64,000 nucleotides of DNA from NCBI GenBank assembly GCA_016194935.1, contig JACQAO010000032.1, positions 18,588-82,587 of the forward strand, read 5' to 3'. The position numbers and the translations under genes are program-made. Positions 1-7,268 of the stretch are shown one piece after another. This stretch comes from Betaproteobacteria bacterium (lineage in GTDB: Bacteria; Pseudomonadota; Gammaproteobacteria; Burkholderiales; Rhodocyclaceae). Position 1 is the stretch's first letter. Each line of letters begins with the position of its first letter. The notes beneath the pieces were generated by a model that saw only the letters and a program-made list of their open reading frames with translations, searched no databases and was not told the DNA's origin.

Positions 1-1
1 A

Positions 2-415
2 ATCTATCTTGATGTCGTTTGCCGCACCCCCGCCTGGGTCAATTTCCTCATGGCGACCCGCAATCACATCGTATCGCTGTTCGGCTTGAAGAACCTTGGT
101 CACCTCGGCGACGGCACTCGAAGCAAACCTGTGTCGGCCTATCGAGTCGGGGATCGTGTGGGTATTTTTTCCCTGCTGTCGTTGACCGACGAGGAAATCA
201 TTCTGGGCGATTCCGACAAGCATCTGGATGTAAAAGTCTCCGTCTGCAAACTCAACCCCGGCGCCCGCGAGTCGATAGCCATCTCGACCGTGGTGCATAT
301 ACACAATCTACTGGGCCGGGTCTACATGTTCTTCGTCGCCCCCGTGCATAGACTCATCGTTCCCGCCACTCTGGCGCGGGCAAGCAGTGCCTCTCCCTTT
401 ACACCAGATCACTAA
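2..415 (+). CDS. DUF2867 domain protein (5' end outside window)
   Basis: The reading frame is open from the first bases, so the start lies upstream of the window. The visible 137 residues carry the pattern I associate with DUF2867: an aromatic/hydrophobic stretch, then FGLKNLG, GDRVGIF, DKHLDVKVSV and a C-terminal STVVHIHNLLGRVYMFF...HRLIV block. The family is of unknown function and is often found alone or fused to short-chain dehydrogenases. Nothing catalytic can be assigned. The next gene starts 15 bases downstream on the same strand, so the two may be co-transcribed. Confidence 0.75.
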   Translation: MYLDVVCRTPAWVNFLMATRNHIVSLFGLKNLGHLGDGTRSKPVSAYRVGDRVGIFSLLSLTDEEIILGDSDKHLDVKVSVCKLNPGARESIAISTVVHIHNLLGRVYMFFVAPVHRLIVPATLARASSASPFTPDH

Positions 416-430
416 GCTATGGAGCCTCAC

Positions 431-826
431 ATGCACAAAGGAAGCTGTCTTTGCGGAGCAGTGGAATACAAGATCACCGGTCCACTCGGCCCGATCATGT
501 TTTGCCATTGCTCGCGCTGCAGAAAGGCAAGTGGTTCGGCATTCAATTCGGTCTCCCCCATTCCCGCCGCCTCTTTTCGCATCATCAAGGGCGAGGAATC
601 CCTGCGCAGCTACCGCGCCGACACCGGTGTGGTGAGAGTGTTTTGCGGCACTTGTGGTTCGCCCATCATCGGCAAGCGCGACGACCTGCCAGACACCGTG
701 CGGCTGCGCATCGGCACGCTGGATACGCCGGCAGGCGCAAAAGGCGCCGCGCATATATTCGTCGGCTCGAAAGCGCCCTGGGATGAAATTCTCGACGATT
801 TGCCGCAGCATCAGGAGCGTCCATAG
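431..826 (+). CDS. GFA/CENP-V family zinc protein
   Basis: 131 residues with the cysteine pattern of the GFA (glutathione-dependent formaldehyde-activating enzyme / CENP-V) fold: CLCGAVEY near the N-terminus, CHCSRCRKAS around residue 30, and FCGTCGSPI around residue 75. These cysteines bind zinc in the family. The enzymatic role of most members is unproven; binding of a glutathione adduct is the usual assumption. I chose the ATG at 431 over the one at 419 because GGAG at 421-424 sits six bases before it. Confidence 0.85.
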   Translation: MHKGSCLCGAVEYKITGPLGPIMFCHCSRCRKASGSAFNSVSPIPAASFRIIKGEESLRSYRADTGVVRVFCGTCGSPIIGKRDDLPDTVRLRIGTLDTPAGAKGAAHIFVGSKAPWDEILDDLPQHQERP

Positions 827-844
827 CGTTTTGTCAAATACCTC

Positions 845-875
845 TTGACTTAGAGTGCACTCCAAGACTTAGCAT
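845..875 (+). promoter_or_regulatory. MerR-type promoter with long spacer and operator palindrome
   Basis: A -35 TTGACT (845-850) and a -10 TAGCAT (870-875) are separated by 19 bases, longer than the usual 17 and typical of promoters untwisted by MerR-family activators. The spacer holds a near-perfect dyad, CTTAGAGTGCACTCCAAG (849-866). The -10 overlaps the annotated ATG at 874, so transcription should begin around 882, at or next to the in-frame GTG at 883. Confidence 0.65.
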
Positions 876-1284
876 GGTCGTCGTGACCAGCAATGCCATC
901 ACCATCGGCGAGTTTGCCCTGCGTAGCGGCTTGAGCACCCATACGATCCGTTATTACGAACGGGTGGGTGTGCTCAAACCTGGCGGACGCGCAGCCAACG
1001 GCCATCGCCGTTATCACGACAGCGATGTCCTGTGGCTGGAGTTCGTGCTGCGGCTCAAGCACATCGGCATGCCGCTGGCGGAGATCAAACGCTATGCTGA
1101 TCTTCGGGCGCAGGGTGACACGACATTGCAAGCGCGGTACACGATGCTCAAGCTCCATCGTGTACGCCTGGCCGCCAAAATGACCGAGCTTTCCGAGTGT
1201 GCCGATGTCCTCGACGACAAGCTTCGTACTTATCGAAAAATGCTCGCCAAGGCGCAGCCGCCTACAGGGAAAACCAGAAAATGA
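874..1284 (+). CDS. MerR family transcriptional regulator
   Basis: 136 residues. The N-terminal winged helix-turn-helix is clear: TIGEFALRSGLSTHTIRYYE, followed by the GRRxY-type wing (HRRYHDSD) and a long dimerisation helix. No cysteine cluster for metal binding is seen, which places it with effector-unknown MerR members (the AdhR/NmlR/SoxR-like side of the family) rather than with mercury or copper sensors. Its own promoter region has the 19-base spacer and dyad, so autoregulation is likely. The real start may be GTG at 883, because the -10 hexamer overlaps the ATG. It overlaps the next gene by four bases (ATGA), implying one transcript. Confidence 0.88.
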   Translation: MVVVTSNAITIGEFALRSGLSTHTIRYYERVGVLKPGGRAANGHRRYHDSDVLWLEFVLRLKHIGMPLAEIKRYADLRAQGDTTLQARYTMLKLHRVRLAAKMTELSECADVLDDKLRTYRKMLAKAQPPTGKTRK

Positions 1285-1697
1285 ACTCAGCAACCAGCGA
1301 AGTACAACAGTCAACAGAGACCAGCCGCTATGTGCGCGGCTGGGAAAAGCTGCGCGAGATCGACGGCAAGGCTGGCGAGAATGTAATCGCCGCACTCGCC
1401 GACATTGCCCCCGATTTCGCAAAACTATTGATCGAAATTTTCGGCGACATCTATTCACGGCCACAACTCGCGCTCAAGTCCCGTGAAATTGGCGTCGTCG
1501 CCGCCCTAACCGCCCTCGGCAACGCAACGCCGCAATTGAAAGTGCATCTTCACGCCGCCCTCAACGTCGGCTGCACGCGGGAAGAAATCGTCGAAATCAT
1601 CATGCAAATGGCCGTCTATGCCGGCTTCCCTGCCGCCCTCAACGGCCTGTTCGCGGCCAAGGAAGTTTTCGCCGAGCGTGAGCTTGCCGAGCAGTAA
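1281..1697 (+). CDS. Carboxymuconolactone decarboxylase-like protein
   Basis: 138 residues of the AhpD/carboxymuconolactone decarboxylase fold. The signature part is the SREIGVVAALTALGNATPQLKVH block followed by GCTREEIVEIIMQMAVYAGFPAALNG. The CxxC of AhpD peroxidases is absent, so it resembles the CMD/4-carboxymuconolactone branch more than the disulfide reductases. No other beta-ketoadipate gene is nearby, so its substrate cannot be stated. Translationally coupled to the MerR gene by an ATGA overlap, which makes it the probable target of that regulator. Confidence 0.85.
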   Translation: MNSATSEVQQSTETSRYVRGWEKLREIDGKAGENVIAALADIAPDFAKLLIEIFGDIYSRPQLALKSREIGVVAALTALGNATPQLKVHLHAALNVGCTREEIVEIIMQMAVYAGFPAALNGLFAAKEVFAERELAEQ

Positions 1698-1703
1698 AGT
1701 ACG

Positions 1704-1721
1704 GCGCGGCGTTAGCCGCGC
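1704..1721 (+). terminator. GC-rich hairpin after the CMD gene
   Basis: GCGCGGC, loop GTTA, GCCGCGC: a perfect seven-pair stem four bases after the preceding gene's region ends. No T-tract follows, so it may be a weak or Rho-assisted terminator, or an RNA-stabilising hairpin. Confidence 0.4.
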
Positions 1722-1764
1722 TACCCAGTGGTGACCGGCAGTGACGTAGAGAGGTAGAAATGGT

Positions 1765-1794
1765 TTGCACGATCATGCAGGAAACACTTACAAT
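1765..1794 (+). promoter_or_regulatory. Candidate sigma-70 promoter of the first VapBC module
   Basis: TTGCAC (1765-1770) and TACAAT (1789-1794) with an 18-base spacer, 40 bases before the antitoxin ATG. The spacer contains part of TGCA-cgatca-TGCA, a short dyad that could be an autoregulatory operator. Confidence 0.5.
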
Positions 1795-1833
1795 GTGCAT
1801 GAATCTTCAAAACCATACACACAGGGCAACGCA

Positions 1834-2028
1834 ATGCGTACCAATATCGTGATCGACGACCAACTCATGCAGCAAGCCGCCCGCCTGACGAAATTGCCGA
1901 CCAAGCGCGAAATTGTTGAGACCGGCCTGCGCGTGCTGATCCAGATCAAGCGGCAGGAAATGATCCGCGCCTCGCGCGGTAAATTGAAGTGGTCTGGCGA
2001 CCTGGACTCTTTGCGAACCGACCGATAA
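1834..2028 (+). CDS. vapB: VapB-type antitoxin
   Basis: 64 residues. The N-terminal MRTNIVIDDQLM plus the following helices match the short ribbon-helix-helix VapB antitoxins that begin with a beta strand of the (R)TNIxIDD type; the C-terminal tail would wrap the toxin. The next gene, a PIN-domain protein, starts six bases after its stop, the normal antitoxin-first VapBC order. The ATG at 1834 is preferred because upstream in-frame codons read as non-conserved sequence overlapping the promoter. Confidence 0.88.
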   Translation: MRTNIVIDDQLMQQAARLTKLPTKREIVETGLRVLIQIKRQEMIRASRGKLKWSGDLDSLRTDR

Positions 2029-2034
2029 GCGGCG

Positions 2035-2427
2035 ATGATAGTCGTCGACTCGTCCGTCTGGATCGACTATTTCAACGGTATCGTCAATCCGCAAACAGAG
2101 AGACTCGACGCCGGGCTGGGAAGTGAGTTGATCCTCGTCGGCGACCTGATCCTGGCCGAGGTGTTGCAGGGTTTCGAGCGCGATGCCGATTATCGCAAGG
2201 CCAAAAGCCTGTTTGAATACCTGGAATTCAGGGAAATGCTCGGCCGTGATGTGGCGCTGGCAAGCGCGGAAAACTATCGCAAGCTGCGAAAGCAAGGCAT
2301 TACCATACGCAAAACCATAGATATGCTGATCGGCGCCTACTGCATCTTGAACCGCCTGCCACTACTTCATCGGGACCGCGATTTCGAACCGATGACTCAG
2401 CATCTGGGCTTGCTCGTTGCACAATAA
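2035..2427 (+). CDS. vapC: VapC-type PIN domain toxin
   Basis: 130 residues. It shows the acidic positions of the PIN ribonuclease fold: VVDSSVWIDYF (Asp near residue 5), ILAEVLQG (Glu around 42), TIDMLIGAYC (Asp near 98) and HRDRDFEPM (Asp near 118). PIN toxins cut RNA, often tRNA or rRNA, in a metal-dependent way; VapB blocks the site. Length and arrangement are typical and no residue appears to be missing. Confidence 0.9.
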   Translation: MIVVDSSVWIDYFNGIVNPQTERLDAGLGSELILVGDLILAEVLQGFERDADYRKAKSLFEYLEFREMLGRDVALASAENYRKLRKQGITIRKTIDMLIGAYCILNRLPLLHRDRDFEPMTQHLGLLVAQ

Positions 2428-2472
2428 ACGGCAGAAAATGCCGCGATTCACAAATTAACCGGACACTACGAC

Positions 2473-2874
2473 ATGGCTTCGAAAACACCACAACCCACCG
2501 AAATCAAACTGCACCAGAAATCGCGCACGCTGGAAATCGGCTTTGCCGACGCCAAGACCTTCAGCCTGCCGTGCGAGTTTCTGCGCGTCTATTCGCCATC
2601 CGCCGAAGTACGCGGCCATGGCCCGGGCCAGGAAGTGCTCCAGACCGGCAAAAAGAACGTCGAGATCACCGCCATCGAGCCGGTCGGAACCTACGCTATT
2701 CTGCTGCGATTTTCCGATGGTCACGACACCGGAATCTACTCATGGGATCTGCTCTACGATTATGGAATACGCCAGGAAGAGATGTGGCAGCATTATCTTG
2801 AGCGTATGAAAGAGGCGGGGGCGAGCCGGGAGCCGGGTTCAACGCCCTTCGAGCAACGACCGAAATCAAAATAG
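2473..2874 (+). CDS. DUF971 domain protein
   Basis: 133 residues with the DUF971 core (fold shared with the N-terminal domain of gamma-butyrobetaine hydroxylases): LPCEFLRVYSPSAEV, then VEITAIEPVGTYAILLRFSDGHDTGIYSWDLLYD. In many betaproteobacteria this gene sits next to ubiE, which is absent here; instead a radical SAM gene follows 11 bases after its stop. Function is unknown. The shared N-terminal fold has been linked to metal binding and subunit contacts, but here that is only inference. Confidence 0.85.
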   Translation: MASKTPQPTEIKLHQKSRTLEIGFADAKTFSLPCEFLRVYSPSAEVRGHGPGQEVLQTGKKNVEITAIEPVGTYAILLRFSDGHDTGIYSWDLLYDYGIRQEEMWQHYLERMKEAGASREPGSTPFEQRPKSK

Positions 2875-2885
2875 CGGGGTTATCC

Positions 2886-4325
2886 ATGTTGCCCCAGCTT
2901 GCGCCATCTCCTGCCGTGGAAGCGATGGGACTCTTCAAGGTCGTCCTGATCAATCCTTACGAGCTGGGACGGCAGCCGTTTGCCCTGGCGCAGCCTGCCG
3001 CCTTGCTCAAGCGCGCTGGCATGGCGGTGAGCTGCCTCGATCTTTCGCTGCAAAAACTCGACCCGGAAATTCTGAAGGATGCCGACCTGGTCGCTGTTTA
3101 CGTTGGCATGCATACCGCCACCCGCATTGCCATCGAAGCCATCCCGCGCATCCGCGAGATCGCGCCGCAGGTGCATGTGTGCGTATATGGCCTGTATGCG
3201 CCGATGAATCAGCAGAGGCTGCGTAGCCTCGGCGTGAAAACCATACTCGGCGGCGAATTCGAGCCGGGGCTGGTGAGCCTGGCGCAGCGGCTGCGCAGCG
3301 GCGAAGCTGGAGGTGTGCAAACCGAACCGCTTATCAATCTGGCCAAAATCGAATTCATTACGCCCGACCGCTCCGGCTTGCCAGAATTGCAACGCTATGC
3401 CCATTTGATATTGCCGGATGACAGAAAAAAAATGACTGGTTTCATTGAGGCCAGCCGCGGCTGCAAACATTTGTGCCGCCATTGCCCGGTGGTGCCGGTG
3501 TATCAAGGTAAATTTCGCATTGTGCCGGTTGAGGTGGTGATGGCCGACATTGCGCAGCAGGTTCAGGCGGGTGCGACACACATTTCTTTCGGCGACCCGG
3601 ATTTTTTCAACGGGACTACGCACGCCATGAAAGTGCTGACTGCCATGCACGACAAGTTTCCCCACTTGAGCTTCGACGCCACCATCAAGATTCAGCACCT
3701 GATTAACCATGCCGAGTTGTTGCCGGCGCTCAAGGCGGCAGGTTGCTTATTCATCACCTCGGCAGTCGAGTCGGTGGATGACCGGGTGCTTGAGCATTTT
3801 GCCAAGAACCATACGCGCGCCGACTTTGAGCACGCTTTGCAACTGTGCCGCGCAGCGGACATATTCCTGGCGCCGACGTTTGTGGCATTCACGCCCTGGA
3901 CTACGCGGGAGGGCTACCTCGACCTGCTCGGCACGCTGCTGCGCCTGCGCCTGGTGGAGGCGGTGCCTTCGATTCAGCTCTGCATACGCCTGCTGGTACC
4001 GGAAGGTTCCTATTTGCTTCAACTGCCCGGTTTCCGGGAAATGGTCGGAGCGTTCGATACGAAACTGCTCGGCTACCCCTGGCGACATGCCGATCCTGCC
4101 GTGGATGCGCTCCAGCAGGCAGTGCAGACCTGTGCCGCACAAGGTGAACAACAGGGATTGGCGCGCGAGGATATATTCGAACAAATCTGGCAGCTCACCC
4201 ATGCGGCGCTCGACCGTACTGCACCGCCGCTCGCGCAAGTGGATTTTGGCGCACCCATCGCACGCTTGTCGGAGCCTTGGTACTGCTGTGCCGAACCCAC
4301 CGAGCAACAACTGCAAAGCTTTTAA
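2886..4325 (+). CDS. Radical SAM protein with CCAEP tail
   Basis: 479 residues. Residues about 15-135 form a B12-binding-like Rossmann domain without the DxHxxG cobalamin motif. The radical SAM cluster motif is C193-x3-C197-x2-C200 (GCKHLCRHC), followed by FGDPDFFNG and a TIM-barrel region. The C-terminus has W-Y-C-C-A-E-P (residues 465-471). This matches a group known as CUAEP/CCAEP-tail radical SAM proteins, in which the second Cys is selenocysteine in some members; here it is TGT at 4287-4289. The substrate is unknown. The ATP-grasp gene starts 9 bases downstream, suggesting a two-enzyme pathway. The start was taken at ATG 2886; M14 is an alternative that would begin just before the first beta strand. 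Confidence 0.85.
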   Translation: MLPQLAPSPAVEAMGLFKVVLINPYELGRQPFALAQPAALLKRAGMAVSCLDLSLQKLDPEILKDADLVAVYVGMHTATRIAIEAIPRIREIAPQVHVCVYGLYAPMNQQRLRSLGVKTILGGEFEPGLVSLAQRLRSGEAGGVQTEPLINLAKIEFITPDRSGLPELQRYAHLILPDDRKKMTGFIEASRGCKHLCRHCPVVPVYQGKFRIVPVEVVMADIAQQVQAGATHISFGDPDFFNGTTHAMKVLTAMHDKFPHLSFDATIKIQHLINHAELLPALKAAGCLFITSAVESVDDRVLEHFAKNHTRADFEHALQLCRAADIFLAPTFVAFTPWTTREGYLDLLGTLLRLRLVEAVPSIQLCIRLLVPEGSYLLQLPGFREMVGAFDTKLLGYPWRHADPAVDALQQAVQTCAAQGEQQGLAREDIFEQIWQLTHAALDRTAPPLAQVDFGAPIARLSEPWYCCAEPTEQQLQSF

Positions 4326-4334
4326 GCACACATC

Positions 4335-5529
4335 TTGAAGCGCGTTCTGCTGCTGTTGCCCACCACCAGTTACCGCAACCAGGATTTCCTGGATGCCGCG
4401 AAAAACCTCGGGGCGGACATCATCACTGCCGCAGATTATTGCCATCAACTCGCGCCGCTGTGGGGCATGAGCCCGATTCAGGCAGTGCCATTTGATCAGC
4501 CCGAAGTCGCAGTGAAGCAGGTGCTGGCTGCGCTGGGAAGCCCGCCGGATGCGGTGCTGGCGGTGGACGACAGCGGCCTGGAACTGGCGGCGCTGCTGCG
4601 CGTACAGTTGCACTTGCCGGGCAACCTGCCCGCTGCGATGCGCGTGACGCGCGACAAACTGGCGTTTCGCCGATTACTGCAAGATGCCGGCCTGAACTGC
4701 CCGGATTTTTATCACCTCGACAACATCAGCCGGTCACCTACGCTACAGGCCCCGCTGCAATTCCCGGTGGTCGTCAAAGCACGCCAGCTTTCTGCCAGCC
4801 GTGGCGTGATTCGGGCAGACACCCCCCAGGCATTCAAGCAAGCCGTGCAATCGGTGCAAAGAATACAGCGCAAAGCCGACCGCGATGCCGCCCAACTGGG
4901 ACTGGTCGTGGAGAGCTTCATTCCCGGTCGTGAATACGCACTGGAAGGCTTGCTGGTGGAAGGCCGCTTGCGCGTGCTGGCGCTGTTCGACAAACCCGAT
5001 CCGCTCGACGGCCCCTACTTCGAAGAAACCCTTTACATCACGCCGTCGCGCCTGCCTCAAGACCGGCAAGACGAAATCAGCCAGACCGTGCAACGCGCCT
5101 GCGCATTGGCCGGGCTGATGAGCGGACCGATCCATGCGGAAATGCGCCTGAACGAACAAGGCGTCTGGCTGCTGGAAATCGCCGCACGCTCCATCGGCGG
5201 CCTGTGCGGCAGAATGCTGCGCCATGCACTGGGCATGAGCCTGGAAGAACTGATCTTGCGTCACGCCTTGAACCTGCCGTTGCCGCAAACTTTTTCTGGG
5301 CGTGCGCCATCTCGACGACGCACTGCGCATCGCCGGTATCGGCGACATCCAGATCACCGCCCAGCCCGGCCAGGTCATAGCGCCGCCGCCGGAAGGCGCA
5401 AGCTACCTGGGTTTTATCTTCGCTCGCGCAACATCCGCAGACACAGTTGAGTCTGCGCTGCGGCAAGCGCATCAGCGGCTGGTCTTCGATATCCAGACCG
5501 GGATGCCGGTGAGTGCTTACAACACATAA
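4335..5529 (+). pseudogene. ATP-grasp protein, frameshifted at a T run
   Basis: Starts with TTG at 4335. The frame encodes an ATP-grasp ligase: an N-terminal pre-ATP-grasp domain, then RVTRDKLAFRRLLQDAGL, the VVKARQ nucleotide-binding strand, a lid with VVESFIPGREYALEGLLV, and the metal-binding end IHAEMRLNEQGVWLLEIAARSIGG. After LPLPQTF the frame turns into Arg-rich nonsense ending at 5450, while sensible sequence (LGVRHLDDALRIAGIGDIQ...) continues in the +1 frame to the stop at 5529. Removing one T from the five-T run at 5291-5295 restores a 397-residue protein. Either a real mutation or a sequencing error. It is likely the partner of the preceding radical SAM gene and would couple an amino or carboxyl substrate at the cost of ATP (family knowledge). 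Confidence 0.8.
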
Positions 5530-5549
5530 AGCCGCAGGACTTTTTCTGG

Positions 5550-5563
5550 TGTAACATGTTACA
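5550..5563 (+). promoter_or_regulatory. Perfect palindrome upstream of mazEF
   Basis: TGTAACATGTTACA is a perfect 14-base dyad, 22 bases before the antitoxin ATG. Type II antitoxins usually repress their own operon by binding such dyads, so it is a candidate MazE/MazEF operator. Confidence 0.5.
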
Positions 5564-5585
5564 TCGAGAAAATCGAAGGAAAGCC

Positions 5586-5795
5586 ATGCCAACAACCGCC
5601 CCCGCCCCACGCATGCAGCAATACCGCCAGAGGCTGAGAGCCGCCGGACTGCGCCCGATTCAGCTGTGGGTACCGGACACCAAGGCGCCCGGATTCGCCG
5701 AGGAATGCCGTCGGCAATCCGCGGCACTGGCACATGATTCCGCAGAACTCGACGCCGCCAAGTTCATCGAAGCTGCGGGGGCTTGGAACGCATGA
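5586..5795 (+). CDS. mazE: MazE family antitoxin (DUF3018 type)
   Basis: 69 residues. MQQYRQRLRAAGLRPIQLWVPDT followed by FAEECRRQSAAL is the pattern of the DUF3018 antitoxins paired with MazF/PemK toxins. The first part is a small RHH-like DNA-binding region and the rest a toxin-binding tail. The ATG at 5586 is preferred to an upstream in-frame start because of the GAAGGAAA ribosome-binding sequence just before it. Its stop overlaps the toxin start (ATGA). Confidence 0.88.
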   Translation: MPTTAPAPRMQQYRQRLRAAGLRPIQLWVPDTKAPGFAEECRRQSAALAHDSAELDAAKFIEAAGAWNA

Positions 5796-6127
5796 GCGAT
5801 TTTCGCCGCGGCGATCTCGTGTCTGTAGCAGTCCAGGGTAATTTCGGCAAGCCGCGTCCGGCGCTGGTTGTCCAGTCCGACCTGTTCAACGAAACCCATC
5901 CCACGGTGATGCTGTGTCTCGTCACCTCGGAACTGCGGGAAGCGCCCATATTCCGGCTAACGGTGGAACCCGCAGCAGCCAACGGACTCAAGCAAACCTC
6001 GCAAGTACAGATCGACAAGGTAATGACCGTATTGCGCGAGAAGGTCGGCCCCAGCTTCGGTCGACTTGATGATGCAATGATGGTCAAGGTCAATCGGGCG
6101 CTGGCAGTATTCGCAGGAATCGCGTAA
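5792..6127 (+). CDS. mazF: MazF/PemK family endoribonuclease toxin
   Basis: 111 residues with the MazF core: FRRGDLVSVAVQGNFGKPRPALVVQSD, then VMLCLVTSEL and SQVQIDKVMTVLREKVG. The Arg in GKPRPALV and the Thr/Ser in LVTSEL are the positions used by MazF for RNA cleavage. The start is the ATG at 5792 inside the antitoxin stop (ATGA overlap); a TTG nine bases upstream is less likely. Expressed MazF toxins cut mRNA at short motifs; the target here is unknown. Confidence 0.9.
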   Translation: MSDFRRGDLVSVAVQGNFGKPRPALVVQSDLFNETHPTVMLCLVTSELREAPIFRLTVEPAAANGLKQTSQVQIDKVMTVLREKVGPSFGRLDDAMMVKVNRALAVFAGIA

Positions 6128-6191
6128 ATGCGGCCTCGGATTACTCCAATTGCTTCGGGGTACAATTTGTCATGAAGATTCGGAGGTTGCT

Positions 6192-6407
6192 ATGACACGC
6201 CAGTTTGATGTGATTGTTGAAAAGGATTCGGCAGGATACTTTGTTGCCTCGGTTCCAGTGCTTCCCGGCTGTCACACGCAGGCAAAATCGCTCGACGCTC
6301 TGATGGAGCGCATCCGCGAAGCCATAGAACTGTGTCTTGAAGTTCGGGATGACTCCCTGGAACCGCTGGATTTTGTCGGAGTTCAACGCATTTCAATTGC
6401 GGCATGA
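6192..6407 (+). CDS. hicB: HicB-type antitoxin
   Basis: 71 residues with the HicB partial RNase H-like fold: FDVIVEKDSAGYFVASVPVLPGC, then HTQAKSLDALMERIREAIELCLE. It is the short form without a C-terminal DNA-binding domain. The start at 6192 has GGAGGT at 6182-6187. TACAAT at 6161-6166 could be its -10 element, but no good -35 is visible. It overlaps hicA by four bases (ATGA). The antitoxin-first order is the less common hicBA arrangement. Confidence 0.88.
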   Translation: MTRQFDVIVEKDSAGYFVASVPVLPGCHTQAKSLDALMERIREAIELCLEVRDDSLEPLDFVGVQRISIAA

Positions 6408-6628
6408 CGACGGTTCCCAGCCTGACCGGCAAAAAACTGTTGTCGACCTTGAAGAAAGCTGGTTTCGAAATACTCCGCGTCAAAGGCAGTCACCATTTTA
6501 TTCGCCACCCTGACGGTCGTTCGACTGTAGTGCCAGTTCACACCGGCGAAACTATTGGGCCGGGACTGTTCGCCAAAATTCTTCGTGATTGTGATTTGAA
6601 TCGCGAGCAGTTTCTAAAACTCTTATAG
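6404..6628 (+). CDS. hicA: HicA-type mRNA interferase toxin
   Basis: 74 residues of the HicA dsRNA-binding-like fold. The key stretch is LKKAGFEILRVKGSHHFIRHPDG, with the catalytic His in GSHH, followed by VPVHTGETIGPGLFAKILRD. HicA cuts mRNA and tmRNA; HicB neutralises it. It directly follows mazEF, giving two modules back to back on one strand, and is followed within ten bases by a broken arnC start. Confidence 0.9.
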   Translation: MTTVPSLTGKKLLSTLKKAGFEILRVKGSHHFIRHPDGRSTVVPVHTGETIGPGLFAKILRDCDLNREQFLKLL

Positions 6629-6636
6629 TATCCAAC

Positions 6637-6744
6637 ATGGTTACATCCACCGAACGCTCTATCGTCATCCCCGTGTACAACGAGGAATCAGGCATTGCTG
6701 CGTTGCTGGGGAATTCGAGCCCGCCCCTTTCTGTTCTTCTATGA
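6637..6744 (+). pseudogene. Truncated 5' copy of arnC
   Basis: From ATG 6637 the frame reads MVTSTERSIVIPVYNEESG and IAALLG, which matches the first 25 residues of the intact ArnC at 7269, then diverges and stops at 6742-6744. The stop overlaps the start of the GNAT gene. About 24 codons of glycosyltransferase remain, with no catalytic region. It is either the original arnC start, cut off by arrival of the GNAT gene plus a second arnC copy, or a duplicated end. Confidence 0.8.
6658..6705 (+). repeat. Direct repeat, copy 1 (arnC 5' end)
   Basis: 48 bases repeated at 7296-7343 with four mismatches by direct comparison; the first 20 bases are identical. The copies flank the GNAT gene, 638 bases apart. 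Confidence 0.85.
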
Positions 6745-7244
6745 ATTCCCGGATATATCTTCGTCCCCCAGCGATTGCTGATCAGCGCGAGTTTTTGGCG
6801 GCGGTTCGCAGGAGCCGTTCGCTGCACCATCCGTGGACAACTGCACCATCCACTCCGAAGCAGTTTCACGTTCACCTTGATCACATGACGCCACCAGCGA
6901 ACTGTGCCTTCCTCGTCTGCCTGCGCGATAGTGAAAGCATCGCTGGCGTAATCAACATCACGAACATCGTCCTGGGCCTGTTTCGCAGCGGCTATCTTGG
7001 TTACTACGCCTTCGCCGGGCATGAAGGACAGGGACTCATGCGTGAGGGGATGCAAGCCGTGGTTTGTCACGCCTTCAAGGTATTAAAACTGCATCGTCTT
7101 GAAGCCAACATTCAACCCGATAACCTGGCGTCCATTGCATTGGTCAAGTCTTGCGGATTCTCAAGAGAAGGCTATTCGCCGCGCTACCTGAAGATTGGCG
7201 GTCGCTGGCGTGATCATGAGCGCTGGGCCATTCTTGCTTCGTAA
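6741..7244 (+). CDS. GNAT family N-acetyltransferase (RimJ/RimL-like)
   Basis: 167 residues of the acetyltransferase_3 (RimJ/RimL) type. It has an N-terminal IYLRPPAIADQREFLAAVRRS, the acetyl-CoA binding region YAFAGHEGQGLMREGMQAV (the Q/RxxGxG/A-like loop is here GHEGQGLM), and the C-terminal RLEANIQPDNLASIALVKSCGF followed by EGYSPRYLKIGGRWRDH. Family members acetylate N-terminal amines of ribosomal proteins or small amines. It lies between a broken arnC start and the intact arnC, so it looks like an inserted cargo gene. The start ATG overlaps the stop of the arnC remnant. Confidence 0.88.
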   Translation: MNSRIYLRPPAIADQREFLAAVRRSRSLHHPWTTAPSTPKQFHVHLDHMTPPANCAFLVCLRDSESIAGVINITNIVLGLFRSGYLGYYAFAGHEGQGLMREGMQAVVCHAFKVLKLHRLEANIQPDNLASIALVKSCGFSREGYSPRYLKIGGRWRDHERWAILAS

Positions 7245-7268
7245 TCGCCGTATGCAACCAAACCTGCC

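Noticed and set aside
5285..5305. Programmed ribosomal frameshift in the ATP-grasp gene
   Set aside because: No stop codon, slippery heptamer or downstream stimulatory structure was recognised; a one-base T insertion or assembly error is simpler.
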